A stretch of DNA of 64,000 nt from Candidatus Pantoea gossypiicola (GCF_008632075.1 NZ_VWVM01000013.1:1-64000), one strand, 5' to 3'; shown: positions 1 to 7,618, counted from the first letter of the stretch. Numbers and translations are program-made. The notes: generated from the letters alone by a model not told the origin.

Positions 1-190
1 GTTTTTCCCGCTTCGGTAGGAATAACTGGTATAGCACATTGTGAACAAAAACAGCGCAATGCAAACATTTATTAACAAATAGCACGCATTCACCGCAGAG
101 AAGCGCACTCTCATATATCCCATGCCTGCCGCGTATAACCCGCTGCTTCCGGCATCATGGAGTTCGTTTTTATACAGTATAAAAACGTAC

Positions 191-218
191 AAACCCGCAC
201 GCAGGCGGGTTTGTTATA
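191..218. terminator. Hairpin terminator downstream of Q (possible late-gene terminator)
   Basis: The 8-bp arms AAACCCGC (191-198) and GCGGGTTT (205-212) form a perfect stem with a 6-nt loop. Read leftward, the stem is followed within five bases by TTTTTAT. It lies just beyond the end of the Q gene, where lambdoid phages carry the terminator that Q overrides; that role is inferred from position. Nothing else is recognisable in 1-278. Confidence 0.5.
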
Positions 219-278
219 ATTCTGACCACATATCAGAATTGCGCTAAATATGGCTTAATTTGTTCGGTTTTGCAATAC

Positions 279-965
279 CTAGCTGATAGCGTCGTCAAAA
301 GCCTTATCCTGTTTGAGATACAAAACTGAATCCAACGCACTACAATCCAGGTTGGTAACAGCAGACTTTAAAGCACGCCAGTGCGGGGCATATATTTCAC
401 ACCAGGTAGAGCGAGAGACTCCTAAATGCCCGGCGAGGGCGGCGCCAGCATATTGCTTGTATGTTTCATTAAGGTTCATTGTGGCCACTTCCTGCACCGC
501 CAGCCATACCAGTGCTATCAATCGCTTTTTTGTTTTTCTCATCAATCCTTCGGGAAGATGTTTTTGGTGTTCATTCCAGATAGCCTCACAAATCAAAGTC
601 TGGTACCGGAAATTCAGGTCGAAGCCATAGCAATATTTCAACCAAGCCTGTTCGTGTTCAGGGAGCATATTAACCGCCCGTCGCCACGGCGCTGCTGAAA
701 AACCGCAATCATTTATCGGCGGCAGAGGTCTGCGGCGACTTCGCGTTTCCAGCACATAAACAGCACTGTTTTCAGCTTTTACGCACTGGACTCCTCCCCT
801 GCCGTTGTCCAACTCGACGACATGAATCGGCTTGCGTGGGCTACGGTCTTTATCCGCAGGAGGGTGCTCACAAAACGCCTGCAGCTGCCCTTTCGTTTTA
901 CCTGAGTGATCCATCAGTGCACGGGTAAGCTCAATCCGGGCGTATTCGAGTAATTGAGGTGTCAT
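279..965 (-). CDS. Phage late antitermination protein Q
   Basis: The 228-aa product resembles the Q antiterminators of enterobacterial lambdoid phages (phage_antitermQ type), which modify RNA polymerase at the late promoter so that lysis and structural genes are read through. Recognisable features are the N-terminal stretch on HSGKTKGQLQAF and EHPPADK, the ETRSRRRPLPPI segment, and a C-terminal helical DNA-binding part around AGAALAGHLGVSRSTWCEIY. It is the last gene of the leftward early operon and its start overlaps the stop of the gene upstream by four bases (ATGA). A terminator-like hairpin follows. The family call rests on remembered similarity. Confidence 0.85.
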   Translation of the reverse strand: MTPQLLEYARIELTRALMDHSGKTKGQLQAFCEHPPADKDRSPRKPIHVVELDNGRGGVQCVKAENSAVYVLETRSRRRPLPPINDCGFSAAPWRRAVNMLPEHEQAWLKYCYGFDLNFRYQTLICEAIWNEHQKHLPEGLMRKTKKRLIALVWLAVQEVATMNLNETYKQYAGAALAGHLGVSRSTWCEIYAPHWRALKSAVTNLDCSALDSVLYLKQDKAFDDAIS

Positions 966-1345
966 TTCGCAATCACCTCATTCTGCCAGAGGGGTAATGG
1001 CTCTTTAAACCCTGTCCGGCGGATCCTTGACTTCGCGTTGCGCTCAATCTGGATAAGTTTTTCGATATTCTGGCGCCGCTGTTTTTCTTCACGGCGGAGA
1101 TAATCAACGGTGTCTGCCAGTTGCACCTCTCGCAGAGCAATAGACAGCAGATAATCGAACGGGTCCAGAACGGCATCGCATCGGCGGCAACGAACCCGTC
1201 GCTCGGACTCATTAACAAAGACGCCGGGGTGAAAGCACCGGACTTTTTCACCCTCAGGCAAAAATTGCAGATCAATTTTTTCCATCCCTTCTTTCGCCGG
1301 GAATGCCACGACGTTCAGGAGTTCGGTTTCTGTTTCAGTGCTCAT
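962..1345 (-). CDS. Phage protein with a C-H...C-x-x-C zinc-finger-like motif
   Basis: The 127-aa product is an unassigned phage early protein. Residues about 35-60 carry C-x-H, then about 15 residues later C-x-x-C (RVRCRRCDAV), the spacing of a small zinc ribbon. The C-terminal half is charged and helical (REEKQRRQNIEKLI). It overlaps both neighbours by four bases, so it is very likely translated as part of the same coupled set. Function is not known; nucleic-acid binding is only a guess from the zinc motif and basic helix. Confidence 0.75.
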   Translation of the reverse strand: MSTETETELLNVVAFPAKEGMEKIDLQFLPEGEKVRCFHPGVFVNESERRVRCRRCDAVLDPFDYLLSIALREVQLADTVDYLRREEKQRRQNIEKLIQIERNAKSRIRRTGFKEPLPLWQNEVIAK

Positions 1346-1638
1346 AACTTACCTTCACTTCTGAGAATTGATTGCGTGCGGAAAACAGCTTCGGCGTGAA
1401 ATAAGCGAAGCTCATCGCGGGAGTAAGGTGTTTTTATGCGTCCATCGACGGCTGCATGACAGGCATCGCAGCCCCACGCGCCCTGTGCATCATCAGGTTT
1501 GCACCCGGTGCCACACGTTCCAGCTAGCCGATAATGAGCAAGTACCGTAGTTTCCGGATAGAAATTACAGATACCAGGGATCCTCATCTGGCATTCGCGG
1601 CCACGCGCTTCTTTTCGGAGATTAACGGAACGCCTCAT
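1342..1638 (-). CDS. DUF1364 / YbcO-like predicted nuclease
   Basis: The 98-aa product matches the pattern of E. coli DLP12 protein YbcO: LRKEARGRECQMRIPGIC near the N-terminus, VLAHYRLAGTCGTGCKP in the middle and CDACHAAVDGR after it. The four conserved cysteines and the AH and CHAAVD histidines are those expected of this HNH-like zinc fold. Relatives sit in the nin region of lambdoid phages and are predicted to act in DNA recombination. Start and stop overlap the adjacent genes by four bases. Confidence 0.85.
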   Translation of the reverse strand: MRRSVNLRKEARGRECQMRIPGICNFYPETTVLAHYRLAGTCGTGCKPDDAQGAWGCDACHAAVDGRIKTPYSRDELRLFHAEAVFRTQSILRSEGKL

Positions 1639-2288
1639 GCAGCCACCCCGACTAACTTCATCGCTGCACGCCGGATTTGAGTCAGGAACATGTGACCTGT
1701 GGTTTCAAGTTCTTCGCGGCTGATGTAGCTTACCGCCCGGCCAGTCCATTGTTTATCGAACACGGCAATAGCCATACCGAAGCCTGCTGAAGACTCGGAA
1801 GGCTCCCCCTCGGCGGGGATGTACCAATCGGGGAGATCATAGCTGATACGCCCGCGAACGAAGGCGATGTGATCGGCATTCTCCGGCCACCAGCTTTCAC
1901 TTGTCGCAGACTTAATGAAGAAAACATACCGCCCACCTCGCTCCCGCATGGCGAACGTATGCTCCATGATCGGAACCATGCCGGTGATGTACTGGCCTTC
2001 GAATTGAGTAGCGCGGCTGTATGGCGGGTTGGCGTATGCTGCACCGCCGAGATCACTCAGGCGGGAAGCCCAGTTCTGTGTTAATGCATTGCTTTCTGCC
2101 GTGTAATAAGCATCACATTTGGCGTTGTGGTCGTCGGCAAACAAGTCAAGAGAGAACGGACCAAACCTGGCGTTGATGCCCCACCAGATTGCATCCGGAG
2201 TACACCACTGATCCCCCACTTCTCTAAGCTTGTGGACGTCACGATTTCGAAGTTCTTCGAGTGCCTGACAATATGGGTTAAGCATCAC
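1635..2288 (-). CDS. Phage DNA N-6-adenine methyltransferase (Dam type)
   Basis: The 217-aa product fits the phage Dam-like N-6-adenine methyltransferase family. The catalytic DPPY-type motif is seen as NPPY at residues 87-90 in AYANPPYSR. The N-terminal WCTPDAIWWGINARFGPF block is typical of these phage enzymes. The protein would methylate adenine in phage or host DNA, which may protect phage DNA from restriction. It overlaps the DUF1367 gene upstream and the YbcO-like gene downstream by four bases each. The target sequence cannot be read from the protein. Confidence 0.88.
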   Translation of the reverse strand: MMLNPYCQALEELRNRDVHKLREVGDQWCTPDAIWWGINARFGPFSLDLFADDHNAKCDAYYTAESNALTQNWASRLSDLGGAAYANPPYSRATQFEGQYITGMVPIMEHTFAMRERGGRYVFFIKSATSESWWPENADHIAFVRGRISYDLPDWYIPAEGEPSESSAGFGMAIAVFDKQWTGRAVSYISREELETTGHMFLTQIRRAAMKLVGVAA

Positions 2289-2884
2289 GCTGCATACTCC
2301 AGCAGCTGCGCGGCCACATTTTCAACTTCGATAGGTGATGAGAATTTACGGAACAGGATGAAATTCCATAAAACATTCAGGGTGGATTTATAGAACTGCT
2401 GGAATTCGATCTCGTCCATTTTGGCAAATGAAATGGACTTTGCACGGCGGTTGCGGCTACCGTCCGGGTAAACGTGCTCGGTGTAATATCCGGCCTGAAT
2501 GGTCACCCATTCGCGGTATGCTTCGAAGGATTTAAGGAGGGCAATATCGCGCGTACGGGTATGTGCTTCATCGGCAAGATACTGCTCGGCGGCATCGAAA
2601 AGCGCAACACTATGCTGCTGACCAGCCTGTCGGCAGAGAAAATCAACGAAGCCGTTAACCAGCTTTTGCTCTTCAGGAAGAATCGTTCCGCCGGTGGGCG
2701 TCCAGTACTCAAACCCAAGCTGAAGAAGTTTAAAAAAGCGCTTATGGAACTGGTAATTACGGACACGCTTAAAATCGGCGTGAATCCACTCACCGATTTT
2801 AATGCGCTGCAAAAAATCGCTGGCCTCGGGCGTCGCCGGGGTCAGGATTACAGAGCTAATTTTTTGTAGTTGAATCTGTGCCAT
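2285..2884 (-). CDS. DUF1367 family phage protein
   Basis: The 199-aa product matches DUF1367, a family found in lambdoid phage early regions upstream of ninB/Dam-type genes. The recognisable core is HADFKRVRNYQFHKRFFKLLQLGF at residues about 35-58 and a C-terminal segment SISFAKMDEIEFQQFYKSTL. No catalytic motif is known for the family and its role is undetermined. It opens a run of five genes joined by four-base ATGA overlaps that ends with Q. Confidence 0.85.
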   Translation of the reverse strand: MAQIQLQKISSVILTPATPEASDFLQRIKIGEWIHADFKRVRNYQFHKRFFKLLQLGFEYWTPTGGTILPEEQKLVNGFVDFLCRQAGQQHSVALFDAAEQYLADEAHTRTRDIALLKSFEAYREWVTIQAGYYTEHVYPDGSRNRRAKSISFAKMDEIEFQQFYKSTLNVLWNFILFRKFSSPIEVENVAAQLLEYAA

Positions 2885-2941
2885 CGGTTTTCTCCGGTGA
2901 CACAGTGGTTTCTCAGCAGGTTGTTCAGACCTGTCTAAAGA

Positions 2942-3139
2942 TTATAGTGGATTATCAGCATCATCAACAGCAGGTAATCCTGCCGTTTTTCGCGCTTGCG
3001 CCATCTGTTGCAGGCTGGTTACAAATTCTCCTGGTTTCAGCACAAAACCAAAGATAACATCGCCGAATTCGTTCCTGTAAAGCACAACGGGTCTTGTACT
3101 GTTCTTCAGGCCACGAATTAAGTGGTCAGGTATGATCAT
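2942..3139 (-). CDS. Small phage protein, possibly LexA controlled
   Basis: A 65-aa product beginning MIIPDHLIRGLKNSTRPVVL. The ATG at 3139 is preferred because GGAG lies seven bases upstream, although a GTG at 3142 is also possible. It has no family I recognise. A near-consensus LexA box lies 120 bases upstream, so it may be SOS-induced. A 23-codon reading frame ending in a TGATG overlap with this start lies between the box and the gene and might couple translation. Confidence 0.6.
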   Translation of the reverse strand: MIIPDHLIRGLKNSTRPVVLYRNEFGDVIFGFVLKPGEFVTSLQQMAQARKTAGLPAVDDADNPL

Positions 3140-3262
3140 CACTTCGCTCCAGCATGTTCTTGGGGATCCGTTAATTTCCTTCGCGCGTCCCGATTGTTAA
3201 GCCGATGCATACGCTTGTCTCAACCAACCTTTCAGGGCTATGTGAGATAAGTGGCATTAATT

Positions 3263-3282
3263 TACTGTATATAAAACCAGTA
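3263..3282. promoter_or_regulatory. LexA (SOS) box
   Basis: The 20-mer TACTGTATATAAAACCAGTA matches the enterobacterial LexA consensus: CTG and CAG separated by exactly ten bases, with the flanking TA on both sides and an AT-rich centre. It lies in a gene-free stretch (3143-3484) in which I see no other feature. On the minus strand it would control the small gene at 2942-3139 and possibly the genes beyond. Confidence 0.7.
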
Positions 3283-3484
3283 TAGACCTCCAGTAATCAT
3301 TGGCTTTTTTTTGACCATATCGATATAAATCAATTATTTGTGTATTTTATGAACAGTAATTTAGCGAAGCGCTGAATTAGCGAATGACATGATGGGATTC
3401 AAAATATCTTGAGAGGGGAATGGGTGCCTGAGAACGCCTCAGCTAAGCACGGCGGTGGCGGGGATTACTCCCCGCCGGTTGCCC

Positions 3485-3640
3485 TTACTGGTTGGATTCG
3501 TAAGCCATTACAGCCGCAACCTCCCTGCTACCGTCCCGTATTCGCAGTTCGTAAAGCGAATGGCGGGTTAACAGTGTAAATACCAGTATCGTCAGGCAGA
3601 CGATAACCAGACACCAGATAACAGAATCTTGCGGCTTCAT
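3485..3640 (-). CDS. hok: Hok/Gef-type membrane toxin
   Basis: The 51-aa product begins [20 protein letters not shown] and ends [11 protein letters not shown]. It has the Hok plan: one membrane helix (about 7-25) followed by a periplasmic tail with the conserved RDG-REVAA-MAYES pattern. Hok proteins depolarise the inner membrane and kill the cell. The internal ATG at 3640 is the Hok start, with AAGGAGAAG upstream. A longer frame running through it and an overlapping mok-like frame (3528-3785, beginning GTG CTT GAG) are the usual arrangement. The leader matches the plasmid R1 hok organisation in several blocks. Confidence 0.88.
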   Translation of the reverse strand: MKPQDSVIWCLVIVCLTILVFTLLTRHSLYELRIRDGSREVAAVMAYESNQ

Positions 3641-3679
3641 GGTTGCTTCTCCTTGACCTTGCGGTCTGTAAGAGGCTAA

Positions 3680-3740
3680 CCTGTACGTGACTAGCATACG
3701 AGGGGCCTCGGGATGATTGAAAAATCACTCGGGGCTTTTC
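3680..3740 (+). ncRNA. sok: Sok-like antisense RNA
   Basis: Opposite the hok leader, on the plus strand, an imperfect hairpin at about 3706-3735 (arms on GCCTCGGG and CTCGGGGC) runs straight into TTTT at 3736-3739. This is the Sok terminator layout. The surrounding blocks GGCAGAAAG, AGGCAGAAAGCCTCAAGC and GTTAGCCTCTTAC (read on the hok strand where applicable) are also those of R1 hok/sok. The 5' end is estimated from the usual length of about 60 nt. Confidence 0.6.
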
Positions 3741-3826
3741 TCTTTCTGCCGTTTGCAAATGCTTAAGGCAGAAAGCCTCAAGCACCCACAGCGATTATAT
3801 CTCACTTTATTACTGAAGACACTGCG

Positions 3827-3976
3827 TTACGACTCCCCGCCAAGTGCTTCAAAGATTTCCTCTGCCAGCTCTTCACCATCTGCATAATCAACATGGCAGT
3901 GAGCGATAAACTGATCCCAGTTTTCTTCCAGGAACTGGCGCACTGTCAGCGCCTGAAAATCATCCAGTTCGGACAT
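3827..3976 (-). CDS. Small acidic phage protein
   Basis: A 49-aa frame beginning MSELDDFQALTVRQFLEE and ending EEIFEALGGES. It is strongly acidic and predicted helical. The start is followed upstream (minus strand) by GAGGGAAGC, a usable ribosome site. No family is recognised. It lies between hok and a tiny membrane protein in the leftward operon, consistent with a short early accessory gene. Confidence 0.6.
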   Translation of the reverse strand: MSELDDFQALTVRQFLEENWDQFIAHCHVDYADGEELAEEIFEALGGES

Positions 3977-3985
3977 AGGCTTCCC

Positions 3986-4069
3986 TCAGTTTTTAATATG
4001 ACGCATCATAAAGAATGCGAAGACTACAACTACTACAAGAAAAGATAAAACTACGATCCCACGTATCAT
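3986..4069 (-). CDS. Tiny single-pass membrane protein
   Basis: A 27-aa frame, MIRGIVVLSFLVVVVVFAFF followed by MMRHIKN. GGAGG lies seven bases before the ATG, a very strong ribosome site for so short a gene. Residues about 4-22 form one hydrophobic helix with a positive C-terminus. It ends ten bases before the acidic 49-aa gene. Function is unknown; small phage membrane proteins of this kind are often lysis or superinfection modulators, which is only a possibility here. Confidence 0.6.
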   Translation of the reverse strand: MIRGIVVLSFLVVVVVFAFFMMRHIKN

Positions 4070-4156
4070 ATCGATACCTCCACGTACTGTGTGATAGGGT
4101 CAGATTGCAATTATTCAATACTGAAATAGCCCCGGATATCAGGTTCATTTAAGAGA

Positions 4157-4678
4157 TCACACTCTGTCCATGAAATACTCTACCGCCGCTTTTTTGCGGC
4201 TAATCTGACGTGCGATGTTTTCTATCTGTGACAACCAGCGCATTTCGTTTCTGAGTTCGCGGCGGCGTTGGCGCACCCAGGCCATGGTCGGGAATTCCTG
4301 TATATCTTCCTGAGCGGACCAGACAACCTTCAAAGGCGTCTGGTTTGCTGTCGGGGCGGCACTGGTACTTTCTGGCTCAGAACTGGTGCTTTCCGGTGCA
4401 ACACTGGTGCATTCTGGTGTCGCTGTTACTGAAACTGGTAAATTTTCTGGCTTAACTGGTAATATTTCCGGCATAAGTGGTAAAAATTGCGGCATATCTG
4501 GTAATGACCCCGGCTCCGCTGGCAGGCACCAGTGCGCACCATCCCTGTTAACAACGCCCTCCTCCTGCAGCTCCCGAAGCATATTCAGGGCATCAGCGGC
4601 ATCAATTTTCATTATGGCTGTAAGCTCACGCGCAGTGGCTTTGCCGGTTCTTGCCAGAACATCAGTCAGTTTTTCCAT
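4157..4678 (-). CDS. DUF1627-like phage protein with a Pro/Ser/Thr repeat linker
   Basis: The 173-aa product has an N-terminal winged-helix-like part (residues 1-55, TGKATARELTAIMKIDAADALNML) as in DUF1627 proteins of lambdoid phages. Residues about 56-112 are low-complexity, with repeats built on LPxMPxxLP and then PEsTS/PECTS. The C-terminal 60 residues are basic and helical (RQRRRELRNEMRWL). The role is unknown; the N-terminal fold suggests DNA binding. It ends the replication block on the leftward operon. Confidence 0.7.
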   Translation of the reverse strand: MEKLTDVLARTGKATARELTAIMKIDAADALNMLRELQEEGVVNRDGAHWCLPAEPGSLPDMPQFLPLMPEILPVKPENLPVSVTATPECTSVAPESTSSEPESTSAAPTANQTPLKVVWSAQEDIQEFPTMAWVRQRRRELRNEMRWLSQIENIARQISRKKAAVEYFMDRV

Positions 4679-4696
4679 GAGATATTTTCCTTCAGA

Positions 4697-5068
4697 TCAG
4701 TGTGATCGAGCTGCACGGAGCAGACGGTCGAATTCATAATAACGCGTGATATAAGCCATTTCGGCTTCGCTGAAGCGGGTCGGCAGTCGTGATTTACCCC
4801 CGCCGCTGCGGCCGGTTTCCGCCGCCGAACGCTCATAAAATCTCTCGCTGACGCTGCGCCGATGATAGGCACGATGCTTTCCACGCAGTGACGTTTCCAG
4901 CCGACAGTTTGGCGAACCCTTCAGAACCTTAAGCGCCACCCACAGGCTTTCAGGGTCATAGCCCGGTTTTACCTCACGTAGCAGTGCGTGCATTTCCGGT
5001 ACCGTCAGCGTTTTGCCCAGCATGAGTTTTGCTAGGTCCGCGCCGGTGATTTTTGTCGGTCTTCCCAC
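4697..5068 (-). CDS. Hypothetical phage protein, basic
   Basis: A 123-aa product starting MGRPTKITGADLAKLMLGK with a Shine-Dalgarno GGAGG upstream on the minus strand. The N-terminal 55 residues look like a small helical DNA-binding region (LTVPEMHALL). The C-terminal half is rich in Arg and ends in the aromatic stretch AYITRYYEFDRLLRAARSH. I do not recognise the family. It lies 26 bases after the DnaC-like gene and is presumably co-transcribed with it. Confidence 0.65.
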   Translation of the reverse strand: MGRPTKITGADLAKLMLGKTLTVPEMHALLREVKPGYDPESLWVALKVLKGSPNCRLETSLRGKHRAYHRRSVSERFYERSAAETGRSGGGKSRLPTRFSEAEMAYITRYYEFDRLLRAARSH

Positions 5069-5094
5069 TGTGAAACCTCCTAGTTCTTCAAAAT

Positions 5095-5838
5095 TTATTG
5101 CCGATAAGGCTGGCTGTTCCGCACCTGAGATCTGAAACTACCCCAGGTGAAATTTACCCAAATGCCTTTGTCCATCTTCAGACGGTCCACGACGCGTTCG
5201 CCCAGCGTGGCGGCCAGCTCGTCATAATTCAGGTTGGTAAGCACACCAACAGGCTTCATCGCGGCCAGGCGGCGATCCACAATCTGATTCAGCAACACTT
5301 TCTCGTGCTGAGAACCCTTCTGGATCCCGACTTCATCCAGCACCAGCAGGTCAACACGATCCAACTCGTCGAGTAGAGCAGACTCAGATTGGCCGCCGTC
5401 ATAACAAGCCCGTACACGCAACATCAGGTCGGCTACAGTGACGATAAGCACCGAGCGATTTTGGGCCAGCAGGTAATTACCTATCGCCGCCGCGAGGTGG
5501 TTTTTCCCGGTACCGGGACTACCACTGAATACAAAGCTCGTGAAACCGTTGCCAAAGTTCATCGCATAGCTCTTAGCCAGGCTGAGAGCATGGCGCTGGC
5601 CATCGCCTTTCACTTCGTAATTTTTAAAAGTGCAATTCCGGTGCAAATTCTGAATCCCCGATCGACCGAATATTTTTTCTGCCCGAACCTTGTTGTTCAG
5701 TTTCTCCACTTCGACAGAACGTTTGCGCCCCTCTTCCTGCTGCCAGGCTAATAATTCTTCAGCAGTTGTGAATCGCGGTTGAACACCGGCAGGCATAAGC
5801 CGCTGGAGTCGTCTCAACAAGTCGGATGTATTTTTCAT
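5095..5838 (-). CDS. DnaC-like helicase loader (phage replication protein P analogue)
   Basis: The 247-aa product is an AAA+ ATPase of DnaC type. Walker A is GSPGTGKN at 106-113, with the same Asn after Lys that E. coli DnaC has, followed by HLAAAIGNYL. Walker B is LLVLDEV at 164-170. Sensor and arginine-finger regions follow (NLNYDELAATLGERVVDRL). Such proteins load the host DnaB helicase at the phage origin. It starts two bases after the YdaU-like gene stops, forming a replication pair equivalent to lambda O and P. Confidence 0.9.
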   Translation of the reverse strand: MKNTSDLLRRLQRLMPAGVQPRFTTAEELLAWQQEEGRKRSVEVEKLNNKVRAEKIFGRSGIQNLHRNCTFKNYEVKGDGQRHALSLAKSYAMNFGNGFTSFVFSGSPGTGKNHLAAAIGNYLLAQNRSVLIVTVADLMLRVRACYDGGQSESALLDELDRVDLLVLDEVGIQKGSQHEKVLLNQIVDRRLAAMKPVGVLTNLNYDELAATLGERVVDRLKMDKGIWVNFTWGSFRSQVRNSQPYRQ

Positions 5839-5840
5839 GC

Positions 5841-6662
5841 CTACCCCCTGAAACCGTCAGGTATTTTGTTCTCAGGTGACGAAATTGTGTTCACGTCTCT
5901 GCCTCCAGTCGCCCGGCTACCTTGCCAACCTCGCGGTTTGTCCTGACTGTTCTGCAACCAGGTGGTGATGAAACGTTTAATTCCTCGCGGGGTCTTGCGT
6001 TTGGCAGGGTTACTATCCAACCAGCCGCGCATGTTTCGAAGTTCCTGCTCGATATTTACGCCAGGATATAACCCCATCTGCTCACGTAGATAACTTTCGG
6101 TCACATCGAAATTACTTTTCCCATCGGTTAACGGGAGAGAAATAAAAACTGGTCCATTGGTCTGGTGCTGAACCTGTTCAGTGCCAGACATAATGTTTTT
6201 AGATCTTTTATCTTTTAGATCTTTATTCTTATTAAGATCTTTATTCGTTGAGTTCTCGTTATCGTTATGTTCAAACGGGATTTCAACGCCCGTTGAACGG
6301 TCGTTGCTTTCTCGTTCCTCTTCTGTTGATTTATTTGCCTTCCGCTTAGCTGCCGACGCCCTTCCAGCCGCAGACTTCTGCTCAATTGATGCTCTGACTA
6401 TTTCAAGGTCACGCTCAATGCGAGCATGAACCCATTCAGAACCAATTTCGTTAAAGAACTCCTTCAACGACTCTTCAACGGAAATCCAACGGTCGTTACT
6501 CATCCGTGCAATTTTTGCTAATCGGCTTTTTGGTATTGGCTTTCCTGTCTGCCAATAATTGAACATCAGCAGCAAATAAGCCCCATGCTCTTCTGTAGAC
6601 AGATGCATGGTATCTGCCAGATAATCAGCTATGTACAATTGCATGTAAGGCAATGCAGCCAT
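5841..6662 (-). CDS. YdaU/DUF1376 replication initiation protein
   Basis: The 273-aa product begins with the DUF1376 signature YMQLYIADYLADTMHLSTEE and GAYLLLMFNYW. The centre (about 125-175) is a charged Asn/Lys-rich linker. The C-terminal part contains a primosome-like block, YLREQMGLYPGVNIEQEL and NPAKRKTPRGIKRFITTWL. These proteins take the place of lambda O and are thought to bind the origin and recruit the helicase loader, which is encoded immediately downstream. The AT-rich repetitive stretch at about 6190-6250, encoding the linker, is a plausible origin region as in lambda O, but no iterons were established. Confidence 0.85.
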   Translation of the reverse strand: MAALPYMQLYIADYLADTMHLSTEEHGAYLLLMFNYWQTGKPIPKSRLAKIARMSNDRWISVEESLKEFFNEIGSEWVHARIERDLEIVRASIEQKSAAGRASAAKRKANKSTEEERESNDRSTGVEIPFEHNDNENSTNKDLNKNKDLKDKRSKNIMSGTEQVQHQTNGPVFISLPLTDGKSNFDVTESYLREQMGLYPGVNIEQELRNMRGWLDSNPAKRKTPRGIKRFITTWLQNSQDKPRGWQGSRATGGRDVNTISSPENKIPDGFRG

Positions 6663-6689
6663 AAAACACCTTCAGACTATGGAGTCATA

Positions 6690-6905
6690 ATGAACAAATT
6701 TATTGCAACACCGCACAGGCCTGAAATTTCCGTCAGATACGATGAGCATGACAATTCGCTTACAATTTCTATCAACCACTGCCCCGGAGTCGACTCGGAA
6801 GAGTTGGATATATGCCGAGAAATTGAGATGCACGTCGGAGAAGTTCCTCGCCTGATCGACGCCCTTACTAAGGCATATGAATGTGCTTCTGGAGAGAAGC
6901 CATAA
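6690..6905 (+). CDS. Small protein encoded against the leftward operon
   Basis: A 71-aa frame starting at the ATG at 6690 (MNKFIATPHRPEISVRYDEH), with GGAG nine bases upstream. The product is acidic, mixed alpha/beta, and ends LIDALTKAYECASGEKP. A longer frame opening at 6585 overlaps the replication gene and is less likely. It lies between the YdaT-like and YdaU-like genes but is read from the opposite strand, where lambda encodes the antisense oop RNA. Family not recognised. Confidence 0.5.
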   Translation: MNKFIATPHRPEISVRYDEHDNSLTISINHCPGVDSEELDICREIEMHVGEVPRLIDALTKAYECASGEKP

Positions 6906-6918
6906 TCCACATGCTAAG

Positions 6919-7407
6919 TTATGCATAATTGCCCCGATATATCTCACGAGCTTCACGATGCAGAACCAGTTCAATAGCTGTTCTGGTTGCAATAAACGCC
7001 GCGATAGCCTGGTTTATCTCCCTCAATGCAGAGGCTGGTGCAGCACCTAGATTTACAGCGTTGACCGCCTCTATACCTTCTTTTGCTGCCAGTGCCGCCA
7101 ACAAAATCGGATCGCCAGGTGATTCAATCCGGGCGCGGCGTTCTGTTGGAAGAACCGCCAGAGCTGCTGCTTTCAGACCTTCAGCCTGCGGTGCGTATCT
7201 CGGGCCATCAAATCCCCTGAAAATCCGCTTTACCCGCTGAACCGCATTTCGAAGGCCATCACCTGTATCGACTGCTGGGAGGATGTCGCCCCCACCATCG
7301 GCATGATATTGATCCGCTATGGCCATCCCGACCGCTTTCCAGCCATCTTCAAGCGCCCAAGCTTCCAGTTCGGATGCAACGACATTAATCGTAGGACTGA
7401 TTTTCAT
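6919..7407 (-). CDS. YdaT-like phage regulatory protein (CII position)
   Basis: The 162-aa product resembles the YdaT group of prophage early proteins, with EAWALEDGWKAVGMAIAD near the start and VQRVKRIFRGFDGPRYA in the middle. The C-terminal third is Ala-rich and helical. YdaT of the Rac prophage is toxic when overproduced and sits, like this gene, directly after the Cro-like gene ydaS in the position of lambda cII. The start overlaps the end of the Cro-like gene by 23 bases. Family call is moderate. Confidence 0.7.
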   Translation of the reverse strand: MKISPTINVVASELEAWALEDGWKAVGMAIADQYHADGGGDILPAVDTGDGLRNAVQRVKRIFRGFDGPRYAPQAEGLKAAALAVLPTERRARIESPGDPILLAALAAKEGIEAVNAVNLGAAPASALREINQAIAAFIATRTAIELVLHREAREIYRGNYA

Positions 7408-7618
7408 GATTCAGTTCCCCTTCCCTTTTTGCTTTAGCATGACTGTCGTAGCATCTTGGGTCATAAACTAACGATCCATCGGAAGCTGTCTGAAGGCGCA
7501 TTGCTCTACCTTCCGGAACAAGTTCACCCCATTTGTAAATTGATGGAAGTTTTACTCCTGCTGCTGATGCCAGCTTACTTTTACTTCCAAAAAACTTGAG
7601 CGCATCCCTTGTGTACAT
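7385..7618 (-). CDS. Cro-like repressor (YdaS type)
   Basis: The 77-aa product has a compact helix-turn-helix: DALKFFGSKSKLASAAGVKL followed by PSIYKWGELVPEGRAMRLQ. It is the first gene of the leftward operon, divergent from the repressor at 7701, and three operator-like 14-mers separate the two. By position it is the Cro equivalent, which would shut down repressor transcription in the lytic cycle. Confidence 0.82.
   Translation of the reverse strand: MYTRDALKFFGSKSKLASAAGVKLPSIYKWGELVPEGRAMRLQTASDGSLVYDPRCYDSHAKAKREGELNHENQSYD

Noticed and set aside
313..698. Plus-strand frames over the Q gene
   Set aside because: They lie antisense to a well-recognised protein, have no ribosome sites and show irregular composition.
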